From Marinilactibacillus sp042660675 (GTDB taxonomy: Bacteria; Bacillota; Bacilli; Lactobacillales; Carnobacteriaceae_A), in assembly GCF_042660675.1 (NCBI RefSeq), contig NZ_JBHSUL010000031.1, positions 186,001 to 250,000 on the forward strand: DNA of 64,000 bases. The letters are read 5' to 3'. Below, piece by piece: positions 55,177 to 63,339 of this stretch (its first letter is position 1; each line of letters starts with the position of its first letter). The position numbers and the translations under genes were made by a program. The notes under the pieces were generated by a model. That model worked only from the letters and a program-made list of their open reading frames with translations, did not search any database and had not been told where the DNA came from.

Positions 55177-56281
55177 TTAGAGAAAAGCTCCTTTCAGCCT
55201 TTTGTTGCTTGAATACCCAAATCTTTTGAACTTGAAAACTGATTACAAATAGAAAAACATCTACAACTAATTTAATCGTAATTGGTGTTAAGATCCACAT
55301 CACTACTGACAAGGTCTGGACAAGTAATCCTGATAGTAGCATTTGAAAAAACACAAGAGTAAAGTACCTTGCGACAGAGCTGGTGGAATGTATAGCTTTG
55401 AAAACAAATCTCCCATTTGTAATGTAATTAATAATAGATGAAGTACTTCGAGAGCCTACAGTAGCTAATAGTATAGAAAATTCAACATTTAACGAAGCGA
55501 ATAAAGATAACAAAAATACAAATAGTACGATATCTATAGCAAAAGCGAGTAAAGATGAGAATCCGTATTTAAAAAATACTGAGTAAATCTTGATAGAGTC
55601 TACAATTGGATTAAAGTGAGAAGATTGATTGTCATTCAAGTAAATGGTAGCGATTGGGACCTCTTTCAAGGCTATATTATTTTTCTTGAAGTACATCAGC
55701 ATGTCCATCTCGTATTCATATCTTTCGCCAGGTAATACAATGAGTGACTTCAACAAAGAAAAAGGAATGACTCTCAGACCAGTTTGACTGTCGCTTAGTG
55801 TGATTCCATGCGCAATTTTCAAGAATATCCGAGTCAGGTTGTTTCCAAAACGACTTCTGAATGGAATGTCTTTTTTATAGAACTGACGAGATCCAAGAAT
55901 GACAGTTTGTTTATTTTGATTGAACACATCAATACAGTTTAATATATCTTCTAAGCCATGCTGACCGTCAGCATCCACAGTAATTACACCTGCAATAGGA
56001 GAATCTAACTTTTCCACGTAGTTGAAAGCTGTTTTTAATGCTTGTCCTTTACCTAAATTAACATTATGGTGTAATACTACACACTGTTGAAATTTTAGAA
56101 TGTCTGAAAATATATTTTCTGATTCTTGATTACTCCCGTCATTCACAATAATTAACTGAGCATCTGGCTTGCTAGATATAATAGAGTTAACCAATTCTAT
56201 TAACTCTTCGCTAGGATTATAAGCGGGAATAATAACTAGGACACTTTCTTTATCTATATTTGAATATTTTCCGTTATGCAT
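55166..56281 (-). CDS. GT2 glycosyltransferase fused to GtrA membrane domain
   Basis: Protein of 371 aa. The N-terminal ~225 residues are a dolichol-phosphate-mannose-synthase-like GT2 domain: VLVIIPAYNPSEELIELVN, VNDGSNQES (~50), HHNVNLGKGQALKTA (~77) and TVDADGQHGLEDI (~107). The rest is a GtrA-like four-helix domain (~245-365). Such proteins make or flip lipid-linked sugars for glycan decoration. The ATG at 56281 follows TAGGAGG; an upstream in-frame start at 56305 is rejected. It overlaps the synthase gene and is paralogous to the gene at 56685. Confidence 0.87.
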   Translation of the reverse strand: MHNGKYSNIDKESVLVIIPAYNPSEELIELVNSIISSKPDAQLIIVNDGSNQESENIFSDILKFQQCVVLHHNVNLGKGQALKTAFNYVEKLDSPIAGVITVDADGQHGLEDILNCIDVFNQNKQTVILGSRQFYKKDIPFRSRFGNNLTRIFLKIAHGITLSDSQTGLRVIPFSLLKSLIVLPGERYEYEMDMLMYFKKNNIALKEVPIATIYLNDNQSSHFNPIVDSIKIYSVFFKYGFSSLLAFAIDIVLFVFLLSLFASLNVEFSILLATVGSRSTSSIINYITNGRFVFKAIHSTSSVARYFTLVFFQMLLSGLLVQTLSVVMWILTPITIKLVVDVFLFVISFQVQKIWVFKQQKAERSFSLNEK

Positions 56282-56684
56282 AACTGAACCTCCTAAAACT
56301 CGCAAAAGAATTCCGAATTCGAAATATATAATAAAAAGTAGTATATTCTATTAACTAAAGTTTAGCTATTAGCAATAATGAACGTAATTGTCTCAATTTA
56401 TTGTGAAAAAATTAATTTGATAATTAATAGATTAATGTATACAAAAAAAGTCAAATATAATACAGTATTGTTGGTTTTTTTGAAAATAACTGAATAATAA
56501 TAAAGTTTTTTTCTATATATTTATAAATCTATTTGTCATTAAACTAACTATCCATTTTATGACTGAAATATGACAAGTTATTTTAAGGTTTTAAGATACA
56601 ATAAAAAAATACGCTTTTAACTCTCATTAGATTCGAGAGGTAAAAGCGTATTATACGGTTAAAAAAGAGTGAGTGTATTGAAGC
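56282..56684. other. AT-rich intergenic region between the GT2-GtrA paralogues
   Basis: About 400 bases without a gene. The left part should hold the promoter of the minus-strand synthase operon, though no box pair stood out. The right end holds the terminator at 56601-56652. Confidence 0.6.
56601..56652 (-). terminator. Terminator after the second GT2-GtrA gene
   Basis: AATACGCTTTTA and CTCTC (56608-56625) pair with GAGAG and TAAAAGCGTATT (56635-56652). On the minus strand a T run follows. It shows that the two GT2-GtrA genes are in separate transcripts. Confidence 0.83.
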
Positions 56685-57815
56685 TTAGGTTTTTGATTCT
56701 TTCAAAATTTTTTTAGAAGAGTGTGTTTTCTTTTTAAAGACCCAGTTTTTTTGAATGTAAAATCCAATGCAAAAAATAAGTGAATCAACGACGAGTTTTA
56801 CGAACCACTCTGTATTGAAAATACTAAGACTTACAATTGTATGAACTAGAAAAGCAGATGCGGACATCTCAAATAAAAATAAAATAGCGTAACGATAAAA
56901 CGACCTTTTCTTCTTTTTAGTTTTAAAAACCAAGTATTTATTTGAAAGATAATTAAAACAAGCCGAAGATATGCGAGCTAGGATGGTAGCGATAATAATA
57001 TAATTTATCGGGAAACTAGACTTAAAAAAATAAACTAATATCGTAAATAAAAAGATATCAACCAAAAATGATGCAGATGCTGACAGGGTATATTTTAAAA
57101 AGGTAGAATAGATTCTTATAGAATCCGTAATAGGATTAAAATGAGATGATTGATTGTCATCTAGGTAAACTGTTTTTATTGGAACTTCTTTTATATCAAT
57201 TTGATTCTCTTTAAAAAATAATAACATATTTGTCTCGTATTCGTAGCGTTCACCAGTAACGTTTAATAGAGCATTAAAAGCTGAAGCAGGTATTACTCGT
57301 AGTCCTGTCTGTGTATCGCTTAATTTAAGACCATGAAATAATCTTAATGTAGTCTTGGAAAAACTGTTACCTAAGCGACTTCTAAATGGTACAGAATCAT
57401 TATTAAAGGTTCTACATCCAAGTACTGCCGAATCAGGATGAATCAGAAATTGATTGATACACGATAAAATATCATTTATTTCGTGCTGTCCATCTGCATC
57501 AATAGTAATTGCACCTAAGGAAGAGGTTACATGATTTATAATATATTCTAATGCTGTCTTAATAGCTCGTCCTTTACCGCTATTCTTTGAATGACTTAAA
57601 ATAACACAATTTGGGATGGATTTTATTTCCTCAAATATATAACTTGTATCTTTTGAACTTCCATCGTTTACGATAATAATTTTTATGGTTTTGCTAATTT
57701 GCTCTCGAATTTTATGAACGATTTGAGTCAATTGATGGTCTGGATTAAACGAAGGAATAATAATTGGAACTTTTTCGTATTTTAATTGATCTGAGTCGGG
57801 AGATAGAGTGTTCAT
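56685..57815 (-). CDS. GT2 glycosyltransferase fused to GtrA membrane domain, second copy
   Basis: Protein of 376 aa with the same order as its neighbour: GT2 domain (VPIIIPSFNPDHQL, VNDGSSKDTS, SHSKNSGKGRAIKTALEYI, TIDADGQHEI near 110, YLDDNQSSHFNPITDSI near 225) and a GtrA four-helix domain (~240-365). The two differ throughout but share segments such as RSRLGN and DTQTGLRVIP, so they arose by an old duplication or separate gain. AAAGGTGG precedes the ATG. It is transcribed alone and probably adds a different sugar to the same or another surface glycan. Confidence 0.87.
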   Translation of the reverse strand: MNTLSPDSDQLKYEKVPIIIPSFNPDHQLTQIVHKIREQISKTIKIIIVNDGSSKDTSYIFEEIKSIPNCVILSHSKNSGKGRAIKTALEYIINHVTSSLGAITIDADGQHEINDILSCINQFLIHPDSAVLGCRTFNNDSVPFRSRLGNSFSKTTLRLFHGLKLSDTQTGLRVIPASAFNALLNVTGERYEYETNMLLFFKENQIDIKEVPIKTVYLDDNQSSHFNPITDSIRIYSTFLKYTLSASASFLVDIFLFTILVYFFKSSFPINYIIIATILARISSACFNYLSNKYLVFKTKKKKRSFYRYAILFLFEMSASAFLVHTIVSLSIFNTEWFVKLVVDSLIFCIGFYIQKNWVFKKKTHSSKKILKESKT

Positions 57816-57944
57816 TCCAAGCCACCTTTCTAAAGAGTTGTATTAATATTGACAGTAAGTATATATTCAAAATACTGTTTTTGATCTATAAAAGTCAAAC
57901 CATATGTTTACTAAGACTCAGTATCATCAGGTTTTGTAAAAAAT

Positions 57945-57972
57945 AAAAAAGCCTGCTGAATTTTCAGCAGGC
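57945..57972 (-). terminator. Terminator after the minus-strand aldo/keto reductase
   Basis: GCCTGCTGAA (57951-57960) pairs perfectly with TTCAGCAGGC (57963-57972). The complement of the preceding A run gives a T run on the minus strand. Confidence 0.87.
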
Positions 57973-57986
57973 TCTTCTCTATAAAA

Positions 57987-58799
57987 TTATTTACGAACAT
58001 CTTCCATTTGCATCAATTGTTTCATATCTTCTTCAGATATTTCAAAATCGACTTCTTTGTTTTGAATAATACGTTCTTCGTGAGTCGATTTAGGAAGAGG
58101 TAACGTATCTCTTTCTAAACAATATCTAATTAATAACTGAGCAGGAGTAACTTCATATTTATCAGCTAATGTTTTAATATCATCATTGTTTAAAAGTTCT
58201 CCGGTAGCTAGTGGAGAATAAGCTTCAACTACGATATTGTGCTCTTTACAGAAAGCTAATAAATCTTCTTGGTCACGTCCAACGTAAAATGGAATCTGAT
58301 TTGCCATTGGTACAATATCACAGTTATCTAAAAGAGCTTGGATATCTTTAATCTCAAAGTTAGAAACACCAATCGCTTTGATTTTACCTTCGTTATACAA
58401 CTGTTCCATTGCTTTCCAAGACTGAATATTCCCTTCAGTACAATCTTTACCCATATCATCCCAAGGCCATGGAGCGTGGATCAAGTACAAATCTAGGTAA
58501 TCTACATCAAGATTCGTGATTGTTTCATCAAAGGCTTTCAATGTTTCTTCGAAACCTTTGATTTGAGCAGGGAGTTTACTTGTAATAAAAACGTCTTCTC
58601 TAGAAATATCAAATGCTTTAATCGCTTTCCCAACATTTTCTTCATTTTGGTAGGCTAACGCTGTATCAATATGCGTATAACCATTTTTTAAAGCCATTGT
58701 TACTGAATCAAAGGCTTCATCATTGGGAATTTGCCAAGTACCAAATCCGATTTTTGGTATTTCAACATCATTATGGAACTTAAAGTTTGCATTATTCAT
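57987..58799 (-). CDS. Aldo/keto reductase (2,5-diketogluconate reductase-like)
   Basis: NADPH-dependent reductase of 270 aa. Catalytic residues appear in HIDTALAYQNEENVGKAI (Asp and Tyr ~45-50), ITSKLPAQ (Lys ~75) and YLIHAPWPW (His ~108); GVSNFEIKDI and LPLPKSTHEERI complete the barrel. The family reduces aldehydes, methylglyoxal or diketo acids; here no context narrows the substrate. GGAGGATTG on the minus strand precedes the ATG. It is a single-gene unit. Confidence 0.88.
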   Translation of the reverse strand: MNNANFKFHNDVEIPKIGFGTWQIPNDEAFDSVTMALKNGYTHIDTALAYQNEENVGKAIKAFDISREDVFITSKLPAQIKGFEETLKAFDETITNLDVDYLDLYLIHAPWPWDDMGKDCTEGNIQSWKAMEQLYNEGKIKAIGVSNFEIKDIQALLDNCDIVPMANQIPFYVGRDQEDLLAFCKEHNIVVEAYSPLATGELLNNDDIKTLADKYEVTPAQLLIRYCLERDTLPLPKSTHEERIIQNKEVDFEISEEDMKQLMQMEDVRK

Positions 58800-59343
58800 A
58801 AATTAAACAATCCTCCATTACAATTTTTGACTACGTTTTCTATTTTACAGTAAAATCAAATGTAAGTCTTTACATTTAACTCAATTTAGAAAATATTTAC
58901 TAAAAAGTAGAAGTAGATGATTTGGGTGATATATTTGTATTTGTCATCGGTGCATAGGGGAGTTCAATAGAGTTGAACCTCTTTTTAAGAAGATAGTTCG
59001 ACAATAGAACTGTACTGGTTAATGCTTTCAGTAAATATGTATTCAAGGGCTATGTAGAAAGTTCTTTAAACTGAACAAGCAACTCAAATATCTTATGGTT
59101 ATAAGTACTTTACTATATATTTTATTTGTATGAAATGTATTACTGAATATCTATCTAAATACAAAACGTATCTTTTTCTGGAGTTTTGAAAGAACGATAG
59201 TAGTAATGATTCTCCAGCCATTGATTGCAGGTTTTTTGATAAAGCATAATAAAAACTAAGAAAGAATAAATAATAAAATCCGCAAGTATCCTTTACAGAT
59301 ACTTGCGGATTTTTTCATTGCTTAGTAAGTTTAATATTAGAGA
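58800..59343. other. Intergenic region, no gene seen
   Basis: About 540 bases without a convincing coding frame. A short hairpin (GTTCAA 58962-58967 with TTGAAC 58973-58978) followed by CCTCTTTTT looks like an orphan terminator, possibly the trace of a lost gene. The right end holds the terminator at 59277. Confidence 0.5.
59277..59317. terminator. Terminator after the stress-type SDR
   Basis: AATCCGCAAGTATC (59277-59290) pairs perfectly with 59298-59311 across a 7-nt loop. T runs flank it on both strands. Confidence 0.87.
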
Positions 59344-60234
59344 TTAAGCTAATGGAGTACCACCAGTAATACCAAATATCTGACCAGTAACATAATTTGC
59401 TCTTTCAGAAGCTAGATATACGTACATATCAGCTAATTCAGCAGGTTGTCCCGCTCTTTTAAGTGGAACTTGTTTACCAAATTCTGGGATAGCATCTTGT
59501 GGTTGACCACCTGAAACTTGTAATGCAGTCCATACAGGCCCTGGAGCAATCGAATTTACACGAATACCTTTAGGTGCGAGTTGTTTTCCTAAACCAATTG
59601 TGAATCCTCTAATTGCATACTTAGTAGAAGCATAGTCTAATAAGTTTTCAGATGGATCGTATCCTTGAACTGAAGTTGTTGTAATAATGGAAGCTCCTTC
59701 AGATAAGTGAGGGATAGCTGCTTGGATTGACCAGAACATCGAGTAGATATTTGTTTCAAAAGTACTGGTTAATTGTTCTGTGGTAATATCTTCAATATTT
59801 GAAACAGCTTGTTGTTTACCAGCAACTAAAGCTAGCACATCAAGTCCACCTAATTCGGAAACAGCTTTTTCTACCATTCCTTTAGAAAACTCTTCGCTTC
59901 TTAAATCTCCTGGAATTAATACGGCCTTTTTACCTTCTGCTTCAATTAATTGCTTTACATCATCTGCATCTGATTGTTCTTCTGGAAGATAGTTGATCGC
60001 GACATCTGCACCTTCACGAGCGTAGGCAATTGCAGCAGCACGTCCAATACCAGAGTCTCCACCAGTAACTAATATACGTTTACCTTTAAGTTGTCCATTT
60101 CCTACATATGAAGTTTCTCCACAATCAGGAACTGGATCCATATCTTTTTGAAGACCTGGAGGTGTTTGAGGTTGTTTCGGAAACTCACCATTGAAATATT
60201 GATCTAACGGATTGACATTTTGTTCATTACTCAT
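59344..60234 (-). CDS. SDR-family oxidoreductase (YhdF/YdaD-like)
   Basis: NAD(P)-dependent dehydrogenase of 296 aa with the N-terminal extension (PQTPPGLQKDMDPVPDCGE) typical of the general-stress SDR group. TGGDSGIGRAAAIAYAREGA (~58), the catalytic Ser and YASTKYAIRG (~200) and a C-terminal YVTGQIFGITGGTPLA are present. Bacillus relatives belong to the general stress response. The substrate is unknown. GGGAGAG on the minus strand precedes the ATG. A promoter candidate lies at 60270-60298. Confidence 0.87.
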   Translation of the reverse strand: MSNEQNVNPLDQYFNGEFPKQPQTPPGLQKDMDPVPDCGETSYVGNGQLKGKRILVTGGDSGIGRAAAIAYAREGADVAINYLPEEQSDADDVKQLIEAEGKKAVLIPGDLRSEEFSKGMVEKAVSELGGLDVLALVAGKQQAVSNIEDITTEQLTSTFETNIYSMFWSIQAAIPHLSEGASIITTTSVQGYDPSENLLDYASTKYAIRGFTIGLGKQLAPKGIRVNSIAPGPVWTALQVSGGQPQDAIPEFGKQVPLKRAGQPAELADMYVYLASERANYVTGQIFGITGGTPLA

Positions 60235-60777
60235 TTAAAAATCTCTCCCTTAAATTGTAAGATGCTTTTATCATAAACCTAGATTAAACTATCACCAAAT
60301 AAAAAGGCTCAAGGACTAATATCTATATAATATCGTTTGAATTAGGAGTGTTTAATAGTATTCCAACATATGGGTTTTGTTGAAATAGAATTTATTTTAC
60401 TGATGAACATCAAACGATTAACCTAAAAAATCAATGAAAGCGATTTTTTTAGGGTTAAGAGAATCTATTTGCTCATGTGAATAAATGAGCGTAAATCGAT
60501 GCTGGTCTATGATTTTATTCATGTTATAGTATTTTTTTAACAATAACATATATTGTTAAAATTAAATAAAAATCTATTTTTTATAACTAAAATACTAATT
60601 AATGGGTTTAGGTGTTGTTAATTTTATAAATATGTCATAAAGTGTTCATAAGAGATATTGTTTGAATAGTTAAATTAATGATAGTATGATGGCTATAATA
60701 AATAGATTAGATTAACGAGCAATTTTATATATATCGTTGATCTCATTTAATTAAACTAAATCAATCTGAGAGTTGGG
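60235..60777. other. Divergent promoter region between SDR and WxL operons
   Basis: About 540 AT-rich bases without a gene. It holds a candidate SDR promoter (minus strand TTGGTG 60293-60298, TATGAT 60270-60275, 17-bp spacer), an imperfect hairpin (60419-60432 with 60442-60457) and the WxL promoter at 60662. Confidence 0.55.
60662..60690 (+). promoter_or_regulatory. Promoter of the WxL operon
   Basis: -35 TTGAAT (60662-60667), 17-bp spacer, -10 TATGAT (60685-60690). It leaves a leader of about 80 bases. Confidence 0.6.
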
Positions 60778-62697
60778 GTGGTTAGGATAGTTAAATTTAA
60801 AAAAATCATTATTATTATAAATTTCTTAGTTATTCTGACACTTCTATTACACTTTATCTCACCGGTTATTGCGGAGACACTAAATGGAGTTGATTCTGAA
60901 ACAGAAATAATGGAAGAAGAGTTTTCAGATATAGAAGAAGATGTTGTTGAAGAGGAAGAGCTTAATCTAGAAACTTCTATAGAACTGGAAAATGATGCTC
61001 AAGATCCGGAAGACATTGAAGAAGCCAAAGAATCCGACATAGATGACTTAGATTTAGATGAAGAACAAGAGCCAGAACCAGAACAAGAAGTAGAACAAGA
61101 AGTAGAACAAGAAGTAGAAGATCCGGAAGTAGAGTTGGAATTAGAAGAAGATGAAAATCTAATTGAAGAAGATACTGATAATGATGACTTAACGGATGAA
61201 GAACAAGATGACTTTGAACGAGAAGAACTTTCTGAGTTAGATAGTGAAGAATTCGAATCTGAAGACGAAGCTTTACTCGAAGAAGACTTTGAATCTGAAG
61301 ACCAAAGACTTTCTAGCAGACAAGCTGTGATGCAGCAACAAGAGAATGCCAATATATTTTTAACCCAAACCTTAACTGCTGTTTATCTGCCAAACGCCAC
61401 TAATCCAACTCAGATTCGATTGACGTATGTAGGGAGCGGGATACTGAATGTATTAACCCCTTCTCAAAGAGTGGTCTTTCAGATTCCAGCTGAATTCAGG
61501 GGAAGAATTTCAAATTTGAATGCAAATCTTTCTATTCCAGGATTACTTGGTCCCACTGTAACGCCACTTAATGTTGTTTACGATCAAAATATTAATTCAA
61601 TTCACGTGCCTGTAACTGCTTCTGCGCTGGATATTGGTTTATTGGCAGCCAGAACATATACCGTGACATTTAACATATCCAGTAGGCCTTTTATAACAGG
61701 TAATCAATATACGTTCAGGGCTGCTGGGACTACTGGACTGACTGATTTATCTTTAAACACTGGACCTATGCCAACTGCCAGTTTACAAGCGCCAATACCG
61801 CCAGTCATCCCGCCATTAACCTTTACGACACCAGTCTATTCTACAGATACGATTGTGCGAGGAAATGTATCCATAGGCAACTCTGCCCGTTTAACGGTTG
61901 GTGGTCAAACATTTAATTCAGCTGTCTCCACGGATGGAACATTTGCTATTAATATTGGAACACGGGTGCCAGGAACGGTTATTACAGGAGTTCAAGTTAG
62001 TAGACAAAATGGTGTTGATTTATTAAGTACACCTACTACGGTGACCGTCCGGCAAAGACCAAGTCCACCGGTACTAAGTCCGGTATATAGCCAAGATACT
62101 ATCGTTCGTGGTACAGCGCCGGCTAACACTACTGTTAGAATATTGATCGGGTCAACGGAATACACGGGAACTGTTGCGGCAAACGGAACTTTTGCAGTAA
62201 ATATTCAAAGTCCAAGACCAGCAGGAACTTCTATAAGTGCCACTACGGTCACGAGTGAACAGTTGATTAGTTTGCCGAGCGGGACTATTGTACTAGAAGC
62301 CGCATTGACACTGGTGTCTGTACCTGGATCAATGTCATTTGGAACGCATAGCTTGGAACAAGTAGGCGAGTTAATACCAAGGCAAGAAACTGAATGGGGT
62401 ATCCAAGTACAAGACACAAGAGCAACTGGTAGCCCATGGTCTTTAAACGCTAGAGTAACTGCACCACTCCAATCAGCTAGTAACACACTCCCTGATGCGC
62501 TAGTTTTTTCAGATAGTTCTGGTATTAGGCCATTGACCACAAATTCAATTCAGGTTTTCTCAAGTACAACTACGAGTCGAGATCCTGTAACTGTCAGTTT
62601 CGCACCGGATCAAGGACCTCTCATTCAAATTCCACCGGAGGCAAGTGCCGAGACATACAGTACTACAATTATTTGGGAACTTTCAGATACACCTTAA
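60778..62697 (+). CDS. WxL-domain surface protein with acidic stalk and Ig-like repeats
   Basis: Secreted cell-wall-associated protein of 639 aa. A signal peptide (~1-32, cleavage near VIA-ET) is followed by a very acidic Glu/Asp-rich segment (~33-180) with three EQEV repeats. A beta-rich region and two tandem Ig-like repeats come next (about 344 and 430, both with DTIVRG). The C-terminal WxL domain (~510-639) has EWGIQVQDTRATGSPWSL and ends YSTTIIWELSDTP. WxL domains bind peptidoglycan non-covalently. The GTG start has a weak ribosome site (GAGAG), but the first in-frame ATG is past the signal peptide, so a non-ATG start is required. Confidence 0.85.
   Translation: MVRIVKFKKIIIIINFLVILTLLLHFISPVIAETLNGVDSETEIMEEEFSDIEEDVVEEEELNLETSIELENDAQDPEDIEEAKESDIDDLDLDEEQEPEPEQEVEQEVEQEVEDPEVELELEEDENLIEEDTDNDDLTDEEQDDFEREELSELDSEEFESEDEALLEEDFESEDQRLSSRQAVMQQQENANIFLTQTLTAVYLPNATNPTQIRLTYVGSGILNVLTPSQRVVFQIPAEFRGRISNLNANLSIPGLLGPTVTPLNVVYDQNINSIHVPVTASALDIGLLAARTYTVTFNISSRPFITGNQYTFRAAGTTGLTDLSLNTGPMPTASLQAPIPPVIPPLTFTTPVYSTDTIVRGNVSIGNSARLTVGGQTFNSAVSTDGTFAINIGTRVPGTVITGVQVSRQNGVDLLSTPTTVTVRQRPSPPVLSPVYSQDTIVRGTAPANTTVRILIGSTEYTGTVAANGTFAVNIQSPRPAGTSISATTVTSEQLISLPSGTIVLEAALTLVSVPGSMSFGTHSLEQVGELIPRQETEWGIQVQDTRATGSPWSLNARVTAPLQSASNTLPDALVFSDSSGIRPLTTNSIQVFSSTTTSRDPVTVSFAPDQGPLIQIPPEASAETYSTTIIWELSDTP
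61081..61116 (+). repeat. Three perfect 12-bp tandem repeats
   Basis: The unit gaacaagaagta occurs three times in a row inside the acidic segment and encodes EQEV. It is a likely site of length variation by slippage. Confidence 0.85.
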
Positions 62698-62745
62698 TTT
62701 AGTATTAACCTATAAAAAAACTACATTCCCTAAGGAGGAAATAGA

Positions 62746-63339
62746 ATGAATTTAAAGAAAAAGATTATTGGCGGTTTAGGATTAGGCTTATTATTAGGAG
62801 CAGTGACTCCACTTACGGCAAGTGCGGTGGTAGTTGATACAGGTGAAACAGATGTAACAGTTACTTTTACTGGAGGAGAGCTAGAATTAGTTACAGTACC
62901 AGACTTAATTGATTTTGGAACCAACGTTTTGACTGCTGATGAAGAAACATTCACAGGTACAATCGTATCAGATGATGACGGGTTTTTAGAAGTCGCAGAT
63001 GCTCGAGGAACTGGGGAAGGCTGGCATATTGTTGCTTCGATGACAGGATTTACTGAAGGCGGAGACCCATCATTACCTGGAAGCACAATCACATTTGCCG
63101 CTCCAGCTGCAACAACTACGAGTACGATTGCTGATACTGAACCTACTCTTAGCGAAATTGTTATCAGCGAGGATGCAACTGGTGTACCAATTAATGCAGA
63201 AGAAGGTGAAGGGTCTGGTAGATGGTTATTTGACTGGACAACTGCTGGCGATATTGAGCTATTCGTACCTGCCGGGGCTGGTACGGAAGGAACACATACA
63301 GCGACTATTACTTGGTCATTGGATGATACTCCTTTATGA
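62746..63339 (+). CDS. WxL-domain surface protein
   Basis: Small secreted WxL protein of 197 aa. The signal peptide (~1-26) ends TASA-VVVD. The WxL domain covers most of the mature protein: FTGGELELVTVPDLIDFGTN, DARGTGEGWHIVASMTGF with the first Trp motif, RWLFDWTTA and the ending TITWSLDDTPL. AAGGAGG gives a strong ribosome site. In Lactobacillales such proteins form surface complexes with DUF916 proteins, one of which starts within its stop codon. Confidence 0.93.
   Translation: MNLKKKIIGGLGLGLLLGAVTPLTASAVVVDTGETDVTVTFTGGELELVTVPDLIDFGTNVLTADEETFTGTIVSDDDGFLEVADARGTGEGWHIVASMTGFTEGGDPSLPGSTITFAAPAATTTSTIADTEPTLSEIVISEDATGVPINAEEGEGSGRWLFDWTTAGDIELFVPAGAGTEGTHTATITWSLDDTPL

Noticed and set aside
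60999..61352. Minus-strand frame coding a Ser-rich protein
   Set aside because: It is the mirror of the GAA/GAT-rich acidic repeats of the WxL protein; the complement of such codons reads as Ser codons.
62730..63092. Minus-strand frame opposite the small WxL gene
   Set aside because: It is fully covered by a gene with clear signal peptide, WxL motifs and ribosome site on the plus strand.
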